Shown here: positions 1 to 12,160 of the stretch, one piece after another
How positions within the stretch are numbered: the first letter of the stretch is position 1
Layout: every line of letters begins with the position of its first letter
Made by a program: the position numbers and the translations under genes
Assembly (NCBI RefSeq): GCF_010389155.1
Contig: NC_057761.1
Location: forward strand, 55,860,587-55,924,586
Length of the DNA stretch: 64,000 nt
DNA from: Erigeron canadensis
Taxonomy: Eukaryota > Streptophyta > Magnoliopsida > Asterales > Asteraceae
Direction: 5' to 3'
Notes under the pieces: generated by a model
Database searches by the model: none
Seen by the model: the letters and a program-made list of their open reading frames with translations, nothing else
Told to the model about the DNA's origin: nothing

Positions 1-255
1 ATGTATATATGTTTAATCATAATTTAAACTTTTATGGCTTACATGTTTAGTACGAGTATATAATAAGGTTAGTAAGACTATGAAACATATAAACTATGGA
101 ACTTAAAAGTTACGAAACTTTAGTTATTATTTCTCCTTAACATGCTTGACAAATGCATATGATTCTTTAGAGTTTAATGAGGTTTCATATAATCATCTCA
201 CCAAAATTTTTTTCTTTTTTTTTTTTTAATTTATATAAAAAAAAGTACATTGTCG

Positions 256-476
256 TCTTCCATGGGTTTTGATCCTCAATACCTCGACGATTTATGGGAG
301 AGGTTATGATGTAGGCAGACATCACCTCTTCCAAAGTAGAGACCATGCTTTCAGTTTCTACCTAAATGATAGAAAAGGACTTTCGACCATTTTGCATGAG
401 ATGAGGATTGAACCCTTGACCTCTCTCTCCAGAATTCAGGATATTTACCACTGATCTAGACCATGCTGCTTTAAAG
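256..476 (-). repeat. tRNA-related SINE-like element inside the carboxypeptidase intron
   Basis: Read on the - strand, this starts with an A-box-like stretch (GGTCTAGATCAGTGGT) followed by a B-box-like GGTTCAATCCTC about 45 bases later, the arrangement of a pol III promoter in tRNA-derived SINEs. A 61-codon open frame here is a by-product. Exact ends and target duplication were not determined. Confidence 0.45.
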
Positions 477-800
477 TAACTTATAATGCCGTCTTTCACA
501 GGGTTTTTTTTATTTATATAACTTTGTTATATCATTTATGTTGCTTTAAAGTATCTCTCAATGCTGTCTTACATTAACTTTTATATTACACAACTTAACA
601 TAACCAAGTGGGTGTGGTCCATCAAATTACTCATACCATCGTTCATAGAAATGAAATGGTTCATGAATACGACTTTTATATCACTATCACCACTTGTAAT
701 GCACGTTTATTCTATGCATTTGTATGAAAATTTTTACTTTTTTAAATCCAATTTGTCCGCATCAGGATTTAATTTGTCTAACTCGATCTATTGTACATAG

Positions 801-2930
801 ATGTGCAAGGCGATTGATAATCCTTCTCTCGGAAACGACACATTTGCAAAGTTGTATCAGGCAGCTAACATTTACTACAACTACACCGGGGACGTTCCGT
901 GTTTTGATTTAGCTGATGATTCCGACCCTCATGACCTAGGAGGCTGGCAATGGCAGGTAGCAAATATTTTCACGATTTTATAAATAACAAAACATCTGCT
1001 GTTGACTTTGCAAATTTAAATAATATTCTCATTGGATTTGGGCCAGGCCTGTACAGAAATGGTAATGCCAACAAGTGGAAATAATAAAGAGAGTATATTT
1101 CCTGTCTCAGCATATAGCTACACGGGCCATGCCCAATACTGTGAAGCAGCTTATAATATCCAGCCCAGGCCCACTTGGATTACTACAGAATTTGGTGGCC
1201 ATGTATGTTTACGTTATCTCCTTCTACCTTTTCATTTTTATTACAATGCAAAGCTTGTTTTATAAAGTGACACTTCAGTTGGCTAATACACACAACTCTT
1301 GAAATAACGCATTTTAAATAACCGTAGAGTCAAACAAATTGCAATTTAAGTTTATGGAAATTTAGATACTTGAGGAATGATTATCATCATTCTATCTAAG
1401 ATCTTAAAAAAATTGTTCATTTTATATATTAAATACGCGGTATATCTAATTAAGTTGCTCGTGGTATTCTTTTGCTGAAAGTAAAATTCACAAAGCTTAA
1501 AAAACTTTTTTTTAAAAAAGTTCCACAGAGTAACACAAGTATTTTAGTAAAAAGTAGTACTAACATTTATTTATTTATTTTTGTTATTGTAAGTTGAAAA
1601 GAATTACAGTACTGCATTTTAAAATTGATCTAACATTTGTATGAATTTGCAATTTCATATGACACCAGGATATTGCGAAAGTATTAAAGCGTTTTGGGAG
1701 CAATATAATATTTTTCAATGGTTTACGAGACCCTTGGAGTGGTGGCGGGTATCTCTCATCCCTTTTATCGATATTGATTAATAATATTCAGATCAAGTGT
1801 GAATTTTTATAATACTAATACATATCTTTTATTTGTAAATACAAACTCTAGGGTGCTAAAGAATATATCAAAAAGCATTATTGCCATAGTTGAGAAAGAA
1901 GGTAAGCAAATTATATTGTGAATATATTAGTTTGATCATCATTATTCTGGTTTTGTGTTTCCTAAGGAGACAATCAAAAATATACATGTTCAAAGGTAAG
2001 GAAGTAGACTTCGATCATAGAATTTTCAAGTTAAAATAAGTCAAATTACGAAAAGTAGGTAGTATAGAAAATAAAATAATTTTTAAGGGCTGTAGAGCTC
2101 TACTGGTTAGGCTGACCAGATTGGGCTAAAACTAAGTCCTGTTGGGCTTTATCGGGCTATTTTTCCTTGATGTAATATGTTAATTCGAGATAGCATATTT
2201 TAAGAATATTAAGATTTAAATAAATAATGTTGTAATAGTATCTTTAGCGTTATCTTCTCAATTATTTTCCATTTCAACTTATAAACGTCAAGAAGTTATG
2301 ATACGAAATGTTTAAAAAACGACAACGAATAGGAAAATTGACAATATTTAAAGGATGTTTGATATGTGCTTAAGAAGAAAAAAAAAACTTAAAAAAATAA
2401 TACAGTATTAATAAGATATAATATAACTTTAACATAATTTATTACTTTTTACTTTTATAATTCAATGTTGCAATATATGTAATTCAAAATGTATAAGATT
2501 TGTTACATAATCAGACTTTTTTAAAAATTTTTAAAATTAGGCTTTTTTTTTTTAATTATCATTTATTAATTTTTAGAGTAGCCTGGGCTTTCGGCCTTTG
2601 GATTGTTTCGGGCTATTTTGGGTTTGGTTAGAAATGTCCCGCCCAAACTTTTATTTACTGTATAATTTAAGGTCTTATGACATTCAAGCCAGGTTGGGAT
2701 TTGTGCACCTCAAGTTAGTATATATACAGGTACTCTTAAGAATTTATAATTTGGAAATTCATAATTCGAGCATGCATGTCATGGCAGGGGCACACCATGT
2801 TGACCTAAGATTTGCAACCGATAAAGATCCTAAATGGCTTCGAGATGTAAGAAAGAAAGAAATCAGTATTCTCAAGGATTGGATCTCGGAATACTATCAC
2901 AACAATTTGGCTGATTCCTACACAAACTAG
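801..2930 (+). CDS. S28 serine carboxypeptidase (lysosomal Pro-X carboxypeptidase-like), 3' part only
   Basis: Five exons join in frame: 801-956, 1047-1202, 1669-1748, 1852-1901 and 2788-2930 (stop TAG). They give 194 C-terminal residues. All introns are GT-AG. The translated part carries two catalytic regions of peptidase family S28: the Asp in NGLRDPWSGG (exon 3) and the His in GAHHVDLR (exon 5). The family's ACTEMVMP and WITTEFGGHDI segments are also present. The catalytic Ser exon (GxSYGG type) lies left of the window, so the gene is cut by the edge and is not shown to be broken. S28 enzymes are secreted or vacuolar/lysosomal and cleave after proline near the C-terminus of peptides. The exon before 801 is not visible in the first 800 bases, so that intron is at least 800 bp. 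The last intron (1902-2787) is long and holds GGGC-rich repeat sequence. The family call is firm; the substrate is unknown. Confidence 0.88.
1902..2787 (+). other. last intron of the carboxypeptidase gene, with an inserted GGGC-rich repeat
   Basis: Between about 2085 and 2690 an AT-rich core is flanked by related segments (tgggctttatcgggctattt on the left, gggctttcgg...cgggctattt on the right). This looks like a small transposon remnant. No clear target duplication was found. Confidence 0.3.
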
Positions 2931-3940
2931 AGTAACATACAAACCGTCTATCGGCACACAGATATGCGTATATTTTTGCTTTTAATTGTACAATGAGATG
3001 GATTTTTTTATTTTCTATTTTTAACCTTTTTATTTCATACTCTCATAAGCATACGTCCGTATTTAAACGAATTTTGAGATAGCATCCGATCAATACGTGA
3101 TGGTTAGCAATAGTTTATAAAAAATATTTAGATTTTGATATAATTCAAATATATATACAAATAAAATTCATTAAATTTAGTGTGACAACTTGAATTTAAA
3201 CCTTTGCACTTGAAAGTACGAGAAAGAGAATAAAAGCCATATAGTAATTAGATTTATGTCTGTGTTAAATATACGGGTTGCTTATGAAATTTTTAATATA
3301 TGATAAATTGTTAAATAATTTTAAAATATTGAACGTCTATATTGTATTTCATCTTATCTAAATTTTTTTTACATGAATAATAATTGTTTATATTTTTTGA
3401 TTTGACATTTGTCGCTTATTATTACCTTAAGATATTTTTTGATTTAACTCGATTCGCAGCGTACAATTGTTCGTACTTAATACCCGGATGTTGTAAGCAC
3501 AGATCAACTTTTGAAAAAAATAGTTAATAATTAACAACTGATCGAATTACTAATTTAAAACGTTTAGTTATGTAATTATAAGTTATATAAATTAAGTATT
3601 TAGTCATAATAAATGGTTTCGTCAGGTCGATAATTAGATATCTGGTGCTTTGATACAATAAAAATTAACCTGAGTGGTTTATCTAGTCGATTTGGGCCAA
3701 CTTGTTTACCAAAAGCAACCAAACCATAGCACCATATGTCCATATGGTCTATACCTCAAGTTTAAGTTTATGTTGTGACTAAACATATTATTACATCTTC
3801 ATGTTTTTAGATGGATTAATATGGAGCGTTTTAGCGTCTACATGATCAGTTATTATAATAAAACAAGTGTAAGCATAAACTTATGATTAAAAATTATTTA
3901 TATATGAACATATGACTGAAAACTATTTATATATAAACAT
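2931..3940. other. intergenic AT-rich region 3' of the carboxypeptidase gene
   Basis: It holds the 3' flank of the S28 gene and low-complexity AT-rich sequence. I see no coding signal or structured RNA. Confidence 0.4.
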
Positions 3941-3951
3941 ATAGGGAAAAG

Positions 3952-4115
3952 TGAGTATAAGGTTGTTATACATCCAATTTGGGTGAAAAACCTCTCACAT
4001 ACTAATATTTTAATATTTTAAATAAATACATGGCCCCCCATGATTTTTACCTTTTAAAAAAAGGTATGTGAGGGGTTTTTCACCCAATTTGGGTGCCTAA
4101 CAGCATCCGATTTTC
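3952..4115. mobile_element. MITE-like foldback element
   Basis: The left segment ATCCAATTTGGGTGAAAAACC at about 3972-3992 is mirrored by GGGTTTTTCACCCAATTTGGGT at about 4073-4094, with further matching flanks (ctctcacatac / gtatgtgaggg). The result is an inverted repeat of roughly 50 bp arms around a short AT-rich centre. Ends are approximate. Confidence 0.5.
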
Positions 4116-4199
4116 TCCCCCCATAAACACCATCCACCACCGCCCCAATTACCATCATCCACCGTCGCAATCCACTTTCTATGTACGCTATCCCCCATA

Positions 4200-4323
4200 A
4201 ACATCATCCACTGCCGCCGGCTTATTTTTTTTTTCTTTTTCATCGTCGCCGCCCCACAAACCACCATCAAACCACCGGCGCTTTTTTCTTATTCCCCGCT
4301 GCATCGCGCGGGTACAACGCTAG
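4200..4323 (+). mobile_element. Helitron 3' end (non-autonomous); 5' end not located
   Basis: The terminal hairpin is CCCGC-tgcatcgc-GCGGG at about 4295-4312, followed a few bases later by CTAG (4320-4323) and then T. This is the hallmark 3' end of a Helitron (hairpin, CTRR, insertion before T). The CCACC/CCGCC-rich body upstream resembles the other Helitrons in the window. The 5' TC end may lie before 3950, with the MITE at 3952-4115 nested inside; I could not fix it. Confidence 0.5.
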
Positions 4324-4343
4324 TATATATATATATATATATA
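4323..4343. repeat. (AT)n microsatellite
   Basis: Pure AT dinucleotide run directly at the Helitron 3' end. A second TA run lies at about 4423-4449. Confidence 0.8.
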
Positions 4344-4552
4344 GGTTCTAGGTAAAATAAAACAAGTATTGAAGTAAAACAAATAAAACAATATATTTTT
4401 CTTCACTAACAATCATTGTGTATCAATATATATATATATATATATATATGAATCTCTATGCATCAATTTTATCATGATCTAAGGGTCAAGATTTTCTCTT
4501 ATTTGTTTTACTTTAATACTTATTTTACAATAATTATCCCATATATATATAC

Positions 4553-4776
4553 TCTATATTAAAAATTATATGGGGGTGTTGAAAAGTTAACATAAATATC
4601 CCCATTCTTTCTTTCTCTTTCCAAAACAACACACACAAAATATTCTTTCTTATGGTATACCAAAATAATACACACCCCTTTATTTCTGTGAATAACCACC
4701 GTCATTGTCCATCATTACCAACACTCTGGCAACCGTCGTCCATAATATCTGTCGCAACGCGCGAATACCATGCTCG
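4553..4776 (+). mobile_element. decayed Helitron-like element
   Basis: It starts TCTATATTAAAAATTATATG after an A. It ends in a CGCAACGCGCG segment followed by a degenerate CTCG before T, where CTRR is expected. The 3' hairpin is eroded. Size is about 224 bp. The call rests on similarity to the better-preserved copies at 5845-6317 and 45751-46071. Confidence 0.4.
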
Positions 4777-5193
4777 TAATAGTAAATATAAATTGATATT
4801 GTTTACGGAGTATATATACAAATATATTTTTAATATATTTATAATTTTTTTTGAAAAGTAAACTTTTATTTACTATCACATGATCCGGCAAATCGCCGGC
4901 TGTATATTCACAAATAGATGCATAAGTAGTGACCCGAAACAAGCTAGAATACATATGTCATGTTGGCATTGAAAGTCGTGTAACAATATAATTTAACCGC
5001 TTGGAAGCCACGATGAGTTATCTGAATATATGTAGATCTGATACAATGTTTGTAGTCCAAATAACATGCAATGATTCCAAGGCAAATTACAGTTTTGAAA
5101 AGCATTATAATATGTATTATCCATTCATATTTAATAATGGAAACTCTTGGTCAGCGAAGTTTCACGTCTACACCAAATAAGAGAGCTAGGAAC

Positions 5194-5227
<34 letters not shown>

Positions 5228-5844
5228 TGATGATGATGAAAATATACTAGATACTTACGGGGAAAAGTTAATTAGGTAAAACATTGCAGTACTTATCTAG
5301 ATAAAGTATGAGATATTATATAAAATTCATGATGGTTTATATAAAATTCAAAGAGGTTATGTATATTTATCAAATTCAAAGGTTTAATCTGTAAAATTTT
5401 TTTAATATGACAATATCTAAAATTAGATAAAATCTGCGGTACAGATCATTTTTCCTATACTTATATAGCATGTCTATACTCTATAAAAACCTGAGCTAAA
5501 CAATATACACGTGTTTATGATCGAAGAAGTTGTTTCTATTGGGTGTGTTATTTTGATTTAATTTTGATATATGATAATAAAATAATATACTCGTGTTACA
5601 TATCTTGAGGAGCTAAGGCAGCTGTTCAAGTTCCTGTCGGAGGAGCTTTGTGTACGTGTTTGATTGTTAATTTATGTTTTTATATATACCTCGATCAATA
5701 TCTTCTTAAATCTGAAATAAATAGCAAGTGAAACGAAATATATAAGTAGAGAAAGATGCACTGGAAAAATGCAACTTGCCACGAGGATATATAACATTTA
5801 GCATAGCATTTTATTTTTAAACAATAAACATATACATATCTATA
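4777..5844. other. intergenic region with an ATA/ATG microsatellite
   Basis: A trinucleotide tract of ATA repeats passing into ATG repeats lies at about 5198-5239. The rest is AT-rich with no coding signal. Open frames on both strands near 4652-4954 have no recognisable protein. Confidence 0.4.
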
Positions 5845-6317
5845 TCTATACTTCTTTATAAAGAAAACTAACTTAAAGTAATTAAGAATATAATAAGTTT
5901 AAAATGTCCTTCAACTTAGAGGGTGTTTGGAAATACGTTTTGAAGTAATTATCTGATTATTACGTTCGTAAAACGCAAATAATCTAAAAAAGTGTTTGTG
6001 TGAAAAAGTGATTATCTGTTATGAAAACGCAGTTTTAAAGAAGCATGTACCTACCTGCTTTTTCAAAACGCAGTTTTGAAAACGTATAATCTATTTTGAA
6101 AACGTAAAATCTTTTTTGTAATCACAATAACAAACATCCCCTTAATATATCTTTCTATACTCACCTCTACAGTAGGACTAAATTACCCTTAGGAAAACTT
6201 TACACTCTCAATTCTATCTTCCAAATCTATCTCTATCACACACCAAAAAAAAAAACCATTGCTTTCTCAGACGATCGTTTTCTCCAAAACCGCAACAACG
6301 CGCGAGCACAAGACTAG
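5845..6317 (+). mobile_element. non-autonomous Helitron with a nested MITE
   Basis: It begins TCTATACTTCTTTATAAAG (TC start after A) and ends CGCGCGAGCACAAGACTAG followed by T, giving a CTAG end at 6314-6317. The terminal hairpin is weak. A 223-bp Tourist-like MITE (5919-6141) sits inside, so the original Helitron was about 250 bp. Confidence 0.5.
5919..6141. mobile_element. Tourist-like (PIF/Harbinger) MITE, copy A
   Basis: Terminal repeats GAGGGTGTTTGG and, inverted, GGGGATGTTTGT are flanked by TTA on both sides (5916-5918, 6142-6144), the usual 3-bp duplication of PIF/Harbinger elements. The interior repeats aaaacgcagtttt motifs. It is nested in the Helitron 5845-6317. Related copies lie at 7156-7340 and 43082-43299. 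Confidence 0.65.
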
Positions 6318-7155
6318 TATTATTAAAATTTCCATAAAACCATATATATAAACCGGCTAAATTTTAAGTACCGATTGTGAATAATAACTCGTCATACCTC
6401 CATAGAGTACTAAACCCCAAACAATTACCCATTATTTCTAACAACTTTCCAAAAAATTTATTTTCCTTTTTTTTTTATCAGATCATCACGAATACATCAA
6501 AAGACCAGATCCATGTATTCAAATGTCAATGAGAATCAAGAAATACCGCCCTTCCTGTTCTTATTATTGATAACTTGATACACCATTAATTCTATAATAT
6601 GAGAATTATTTAATATATATCGAAAAATTAAGGCATTAAGCTATTTAAAAAGAAGAATTAAACATAGATTTGAAAGTTATGAACTACGGGGATTATACAT
6701 TTTTTGATAATAAAATAAAAATAAAAATATACTCCGTATATGTCTAATTTCTGGCCGCACACGACGTGTCGGTGTTAATAATTTGGCCACACCGGCCACC
6801 TGAACCGGTGGTTCCCAATGCAGCTTGGGTGATTGGTCTTTCTATTTAGCGTGCAGGTTGTTTCCCTTGGAACTTGTTGACTTCTAAATTTAGAAATACT
6901 TTAAAATGATGATGTACTCTTTTTTTTGTTAAACAAATACAAACGATAAAGTAGTATTTTTGGAAATTCATGAAATATCTACAACCCCCAAGTTGTCTTC
7001 TTGTTCCAAAATTTCCCAGCAAATTGAAGTTTATGCTATAAAATTAAAATTATGCTTGGCACGTTCAATTCATATTGTATTAATTTGTAGACTCGAAAAT
7101 AAATAATATATCCCTTTTTTGCATCCGAATGTAAATCCACATTACTAACTACAAA
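6318..7155. other. intergenic AT-rich stretch, no gene seen
   Basis: Contains a short GGCC/CCGG-rich piece near 6750-6830 that may be a repeat remnant. No coding or RNA signal was found. Confidence 0.35.
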
Positions 7156-7340
7156 GGGGTGTTTGAAATTGTGTTGTAAAATGATTATCTAATTATTATG
7201 TTTATAAAACGTAAATAATTTAAAAAAGTGTTTGTATGAAAAAGTGATTATTGATTATGAAAACGCAGTTTTGGAGAAACATGTATTTGAAAACGTATAA
7301 TTTATTTTGAAAAAGCAGATTTTGTTTTCTTCACACCCCC
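7156..7340. mobile_element. Tourist-like MITE, copy B
   Basis: Starts GGGGTGTTTGAAATTGTG and ends TTCACACCCCC, with the same internal aaacgcagttttgg motif as copy A. Flanking triplets (AAA left, TAA right) differ, so the target duplication is eroded or the ends are a base off. Confidence 0.55.
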
Positions 7341-9170
7341 TAAGTGATACTTTTCTTTGTAATATTATTTTAGTTTACTTTTTTGCTTTAGTTTTTAATA
7401 GGAATTAAAACAAGGAAAATAATTAGATCGTTGAAGGTCAAGATCTTCAACCCTTTTTATTGACTATATGTATATTCTGTTCTATTTTTTTGATTATTTA
7501 TATCAACCTATCTACATAGATCCAAACTAAGGTTACATCGTTTTCATGGTTTGTTTGTATGCAAGGACGTGGTCATCAATTTTTTAATTTTTATAATTAT
7601 TACAATTCTTATTTTGAAGCCATGTACGTATATGTATGTGTAGGATTTTTTTCGATAAGTGTTTAGAGTTATTATATATTCTAAGTGAAGAGATAATGGT
7701 TTAAAATGTGGAGTTAATAATTATAAAAAAGAAAATCGATATACATTATGATAAGATTTATCTATGTAATTTTTAACATGGTTGCAAGCACTCTAAAACA
7801 AAAGATGAATTAATGGCATATGTTGGTAGTTTTGTTTACATGTAACGAAAGAAAGTGAAAAGTCATAAGTTGATCATGTTATCAGTTTTGGCTTTGTGCT
7901 CTTTCCCAAATGAGTCGTGCATTTCGAGCTCTATAGTACTCTTTTTCCTATGAATGGTGAACTTTGGCTAATTTGTACGTACGTACTATATTATTCCAAA
8001 TAGTTGATTTAAAAGCTTGCCGACAATAAGAAAAGCTTCAAACTAGGACTCAGTTTCTGCTTGGATTCGAAGGGAATTTGTTGGAATATGCAACTAAAAA
8101 AAACGATTTGAAGTTTTTTCATTGTAAAATAACAGTAAAAAATATTTCAAAAATATGTATGACTGCCGTGAAATCTTTTCGATCGTTTTTCCTCCTTAAA
8201 TTATTTTATTTTCATATAGAAGATTCTGATCTTAATTTATACGATTGTCTTATAGATATATAACTTTAACTTTCAAATATATGTAAACAAAACCTGAGAT
8301 TAAACTGTTTGAAACAAATTAGAAATTTATATTGATAATTTCTCTGCTTATGGATACGTCATACGTGCTAACAACATTTTTATTGAATTGAATGGACACA
8401 GAAAGCATATATATATTGTGGAAGTGACAGAGGTCGACATTATCATCATAATCACAGCTCTCATAGATATAATTGTATAAAGTAAGTGGCCAGTAGTCAC
8501 AGCAAATTGTATATTGTACCTTCACAATTGAGTACGTACTGATATTATGATTATTATATTCTAACATGAGACTATTATTTTTATAAGATAAAAATAAATA
8601 GATGCAAATTAATGCTTTACTTCAATACCAGATATGTATAAGAAGATATTTAAATATAAATATTCAGTTACAAAGACATTTTAATTCCACAGACACTTGA
8701 GATATGATGAGATTTTGATTAGAACCTTAAAACCTTCACTTGATTATTATTTTCCTTTATGTATTTAAACTAAAAATCAAAACAAAAATAGAAATAGACA
8801 TTTGATATAAAGGGTACATGTTACTGTTGATGTGATTCCTAGGTTCATTTTTCTTTCCTTTTCCATACCCAGATTAATTGTTGTCAGAACCTACTCTTGG
8901 ACTTTCTTGACATTAAAAGATTCTTTTTTACTTTTACCAAGTTTTCTTTAAGTGAACGGCATTTTACCTTTACCAAGTAACATTATTCGTGTAAAAAGTT
9001 AATTTTGCGGGGAGGGAGTAGTACCCAAACTTACCCAATCATTCACCTAATCAAAATCATCCAACTCAAAACTATCAAATTTTTACACAAATCCTAGACA
9101 TAACATACTCAATTCACTAAACTTACCCAATTTTTTTTCTTTCACACACGCAATATATACATATATATAC
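7341..9170. other. intergenic AT-rich stretch, no gene seen
   Basis: Only low-complexity AT-rich sequence and short open frames without recognisable protein (for example near 8078-8567). Confidence 0.35.
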
Positions 9171-9173
9171 ATA

Positions 9174-9660
9174 GGGTAAAGTTATTTTGAGAACCTTTTT
9201 TTTGCGAGAACCTTTGAGAACTTTTCAAATCAAGCCCAACCGATGATTGTTATTTACATGAAAATTGTTTTTTGACTGCTTTTTGAATAACTTATGTGTA
9301 ATTTTGAAGTTTATAATTGTGTGGAGGCATGGATTATCATCCGTTATACAGTTATGTGAAGATTTGGATTCTTGATCACATGTGCACGAATATTGCTATG
9401 ATCACATGTATGCAAGTCAATCACATGTAATCATAGCAATATTCGTGCACATGTGATCAAGAACCCAAATCTCCACATAATTGTATAACGGATGACAATC
9501 CGTGCCTCCACACAATTATAACCTTTAAAATTACACATAAGTTATTCAGAAAACAATCAAAAAACAATTTTCATGTAAAGAATAATCATCGGTTGGGCTT
9601 GATTTGAAAAGTTCTCAAAAGTTCTCGCAAAAAAAAAGGTTCTCAAAATAACTTTTCACT
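9174..9660. mobile_element. long foldback (hairpin) transposon, about 490 bp
   Basis: Nearly the whole element is one inverted repeat. The left arm starts GGGTAAAGTTATTTTGAGAAC. The right arm ends GTTCTCAAAATAACTTTTCAC. The axis is near 9410-9422, between CACATGTATG and TCACATGTAA. Arms are about 235 bp and highly similar. It is flanked by TA repeats, which hide any target duplication. A Mutator-like or other MITE class is possible; there is no coding capacity. Confidence 0.75.
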
Positions 9661-10653
9661 ATATATATATATATATATATCCAAAAAGAAAAAAAAACGG
9701 TAGGAAAGAGGGGACTACATTCTTAACGGTCTACTTTTTCAACCCAACATTCGGTTTCACAAATCAAATTGCTACCCGAATTTCCATGCCTGTGTCCTAC
9801 CCGAAACCCGACGGTGGTGTAGCCGATCGGGTTCGGTGAATTCGTTAAAAGTTAGGGACATTTTTTCCCCAACTCGACCTGGGCCTTGCAGTTCTCAGGC
9901 TACCACTGCATTTAACGAATAATAATTGAGAACATATGCGGTTCACCGTTACACGAATGCGCATGCCTGGATCTTAACTAATTAAGATCGGTTCAGAGAT
10001 ATTTGGAGTTTAATTTGCATGGTCAAGGGGACAATTGGGCTTGGCCTGGTTAATTTAATTTGGAAATTTTTTTGGTCATCTTTTTCTTTTTGTCGCCTAG
10101 TTGATTGTTGTGACTTATCACGATAGAATGTGTTTTAAACCTTCGTTGGAGCCCAATATCGAAGTTTGTTATTGTATCATTACATATATACATGATGATT
10201 ATTTCTAAAATTATCGAGGGGTCGTTTATCAAAAAAAAATTATTCAGTTTGATCAAGTCGAAACAATTAGTTTGTAAGTATCATCTAATTAGGCAAGTCG
10301 GAGCTTCAATTTATAGGTTCAGTCGATTCGAGTTTCAAGCTTTAGATAAATTAATATTAATTAAGTTCATACTTGAACCTAACACTTCATTTTTAAAATA
10401 ATAAAAATAAAAATATATTGATAAACGACAACTGACAACTCACTATCCGGTCTCAATAAAGTGATAGCTACACATCAAAAGAGTAAAACTATAAAATGGA
10501 AACCAGAGGTGACGACCTTTACTGAAAAAGAATAAAAATTACAATTTATACACCATAGATATCACGATCATAACTGCAAGAATACTAAAATTGATGAATA
10601 TGAGAGTGACCCTGGAAATAAACATTGAAAGTAGGGGTTGCGTAAGTGGCTTT

Positions 10654-11055
10654 TAGAGGTGTAAACGAGACGATACAGCTCGCAAGCTATCCGAAATCGA
10701 CTCGTAAATTATTCGAAATCGACTCAGTGAGTCAAGTCTAGCTCGAGCTACTCGAGTATGTTTTCGAGCCGGGCTCGAGTATCAAAATAACGAGCTCATG
10801 AGCTCCCAAGCCTTATCGAGCTTCTTTAATATAACAATTTTACCCTTTATATATAAATATTTAATTATAAATATAACTATTATATTATTATTATTATTAT
10901 TACTATTTATATTTCTTATAAATATATATTTTATCGAGTCGATCGAGCTCGATAGCATCGTTTACTCGATCGAGCTTGAGTTCGAGCTTGAAAATAAAAA
11001 ACTCGATCAAGTTCGAGCTCGAACCTGATACTGTATCGGCTCATTTACACCCTTA
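10654..11055. mobile_element. hAT-type MITE with an exact 8-bp target duplication
   Basis: Termini TAGAGGTGTAAACGAG and, inverted, TAAGGGTGTAAATGAG. The flanks are GTGGCTTT at 10646-10653 and again at 11056-11063, an exact 8-bp duplication as expected for hAT transposition. The interior is rich in GAGCTCGA/TCGAGCTC motifs on both sides of an AT-rich middle. It is non-coding; the 76-codon frame inside is incidental. Confidence 0.8.
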
Positions 11056-11249
11056 GTGGCTTTTACCATATCTAGTTTTTAATAGTAACTCATATTGATC
11101 CGTACATGCACGAAGCCCCATAACAAATTGCAACCTCAAACTGATTATAAACAATTGAATGTTTATACCACCATTGCTGCCATCAGAAATATGAAATTAA
11201 AGTAGCCAAGGGTTAAAGTATTGATGAAAAATTCTCTGTAGTCATGCCC

Positions 11250-11768
11250 ACGTTTAGTTGGAGAAAACATTATCTATTTCCTAGGAAAACATGAAAAACA
11301 GAATATGATCAAATCATAGTTTTTTTTAAAAAAACATTTTTAAAAAAGAAAAAACAATGTTTTTCACTTTTACATAAGAAACTAGAAAACAAGAAATTTT
11401 TTTAATTGTTTTCCACTGTTTATTTTCCATTTTCTAAATTTAAAAAACCATGAATTATATTAACTTTTCTCATACGCCTCCGTCCTTGCCCAGTCACCCC
11501 TTGAACCCTAGCTCCCCCACCCCACCCGGCCTACCACTTAACTAAATGTATTAGAACATGTTTTTTAATATGAAAAATGAAAATATCATTTTTTATTTTT
11601 AAACACGTTTTTAAAATTTTATATGTTTTTTAAAGATGAAAAACTCTTTTCATTTTCAACAAAATTAATAATGGAAAACTAAAAAATATTTTCATAACTT
11701 AAGACGCCACATATTCCTCGTTCTTCAAATTGGAAAATGATATTTTTTTTCTTTAACAAACCAAACCT
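11250..11768. mobile_element. MITE-like element with CGTTTAGTTG / CAAACCAAACC ends
   Basis: The left end CACGTTTAGTTGGAGAAAAC is mirrored by the right end TTTAACAAACCAAACCTAG. The interior has repeated gaaaacatgaaaaac-type A/T tracts. A related element lies at 34705-35076. Ends are approximate. Confidence 0.45.
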
Positions 11769-12160
11769 AGCTATTAATAACTACTTAATCACTTGACAAA
11801 TCTGCTCATTGTTTTTTTTTTTCTTTTAATTTAATCTTTAATTTATTAGATGTCATGATAAAATTAATTGAAAAGATTAATAAATAAATTTACTAAAAGG
11901 ATATTTTCTTTCAACCTAACTCGGATGGAACTAAATTCAACGTGACAACCCAAATCCCCATTCCCCAATGGGTGAAGGTTTTTGCCACCTTTTGCAAAGA
12001 GAAAACATGGCCCCACACACAATAGTCCCACGTTACAAAAACGCACATCAATCTGCCCTTTTTACTATTCACTTGCCATGCTACAAAATGTCCCTCAAAT
12101 TCAATCACACTACTTCCTATCAACTACTACTACTACGTACTACTCTAAATCCAACCCATC

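Noticed and set aside
269..454. 61-codon open frame near the left edge
   Set aside because: It lies in a SINE-like repeat with pol III-type boxes on the other strand and has no recognisable protein.
801..2930. Carboxypeptidase as a truncated pseudogene
   Set aside because: All five visible exons are intact with good splice sites; the missing 5' part is simply outside the window.
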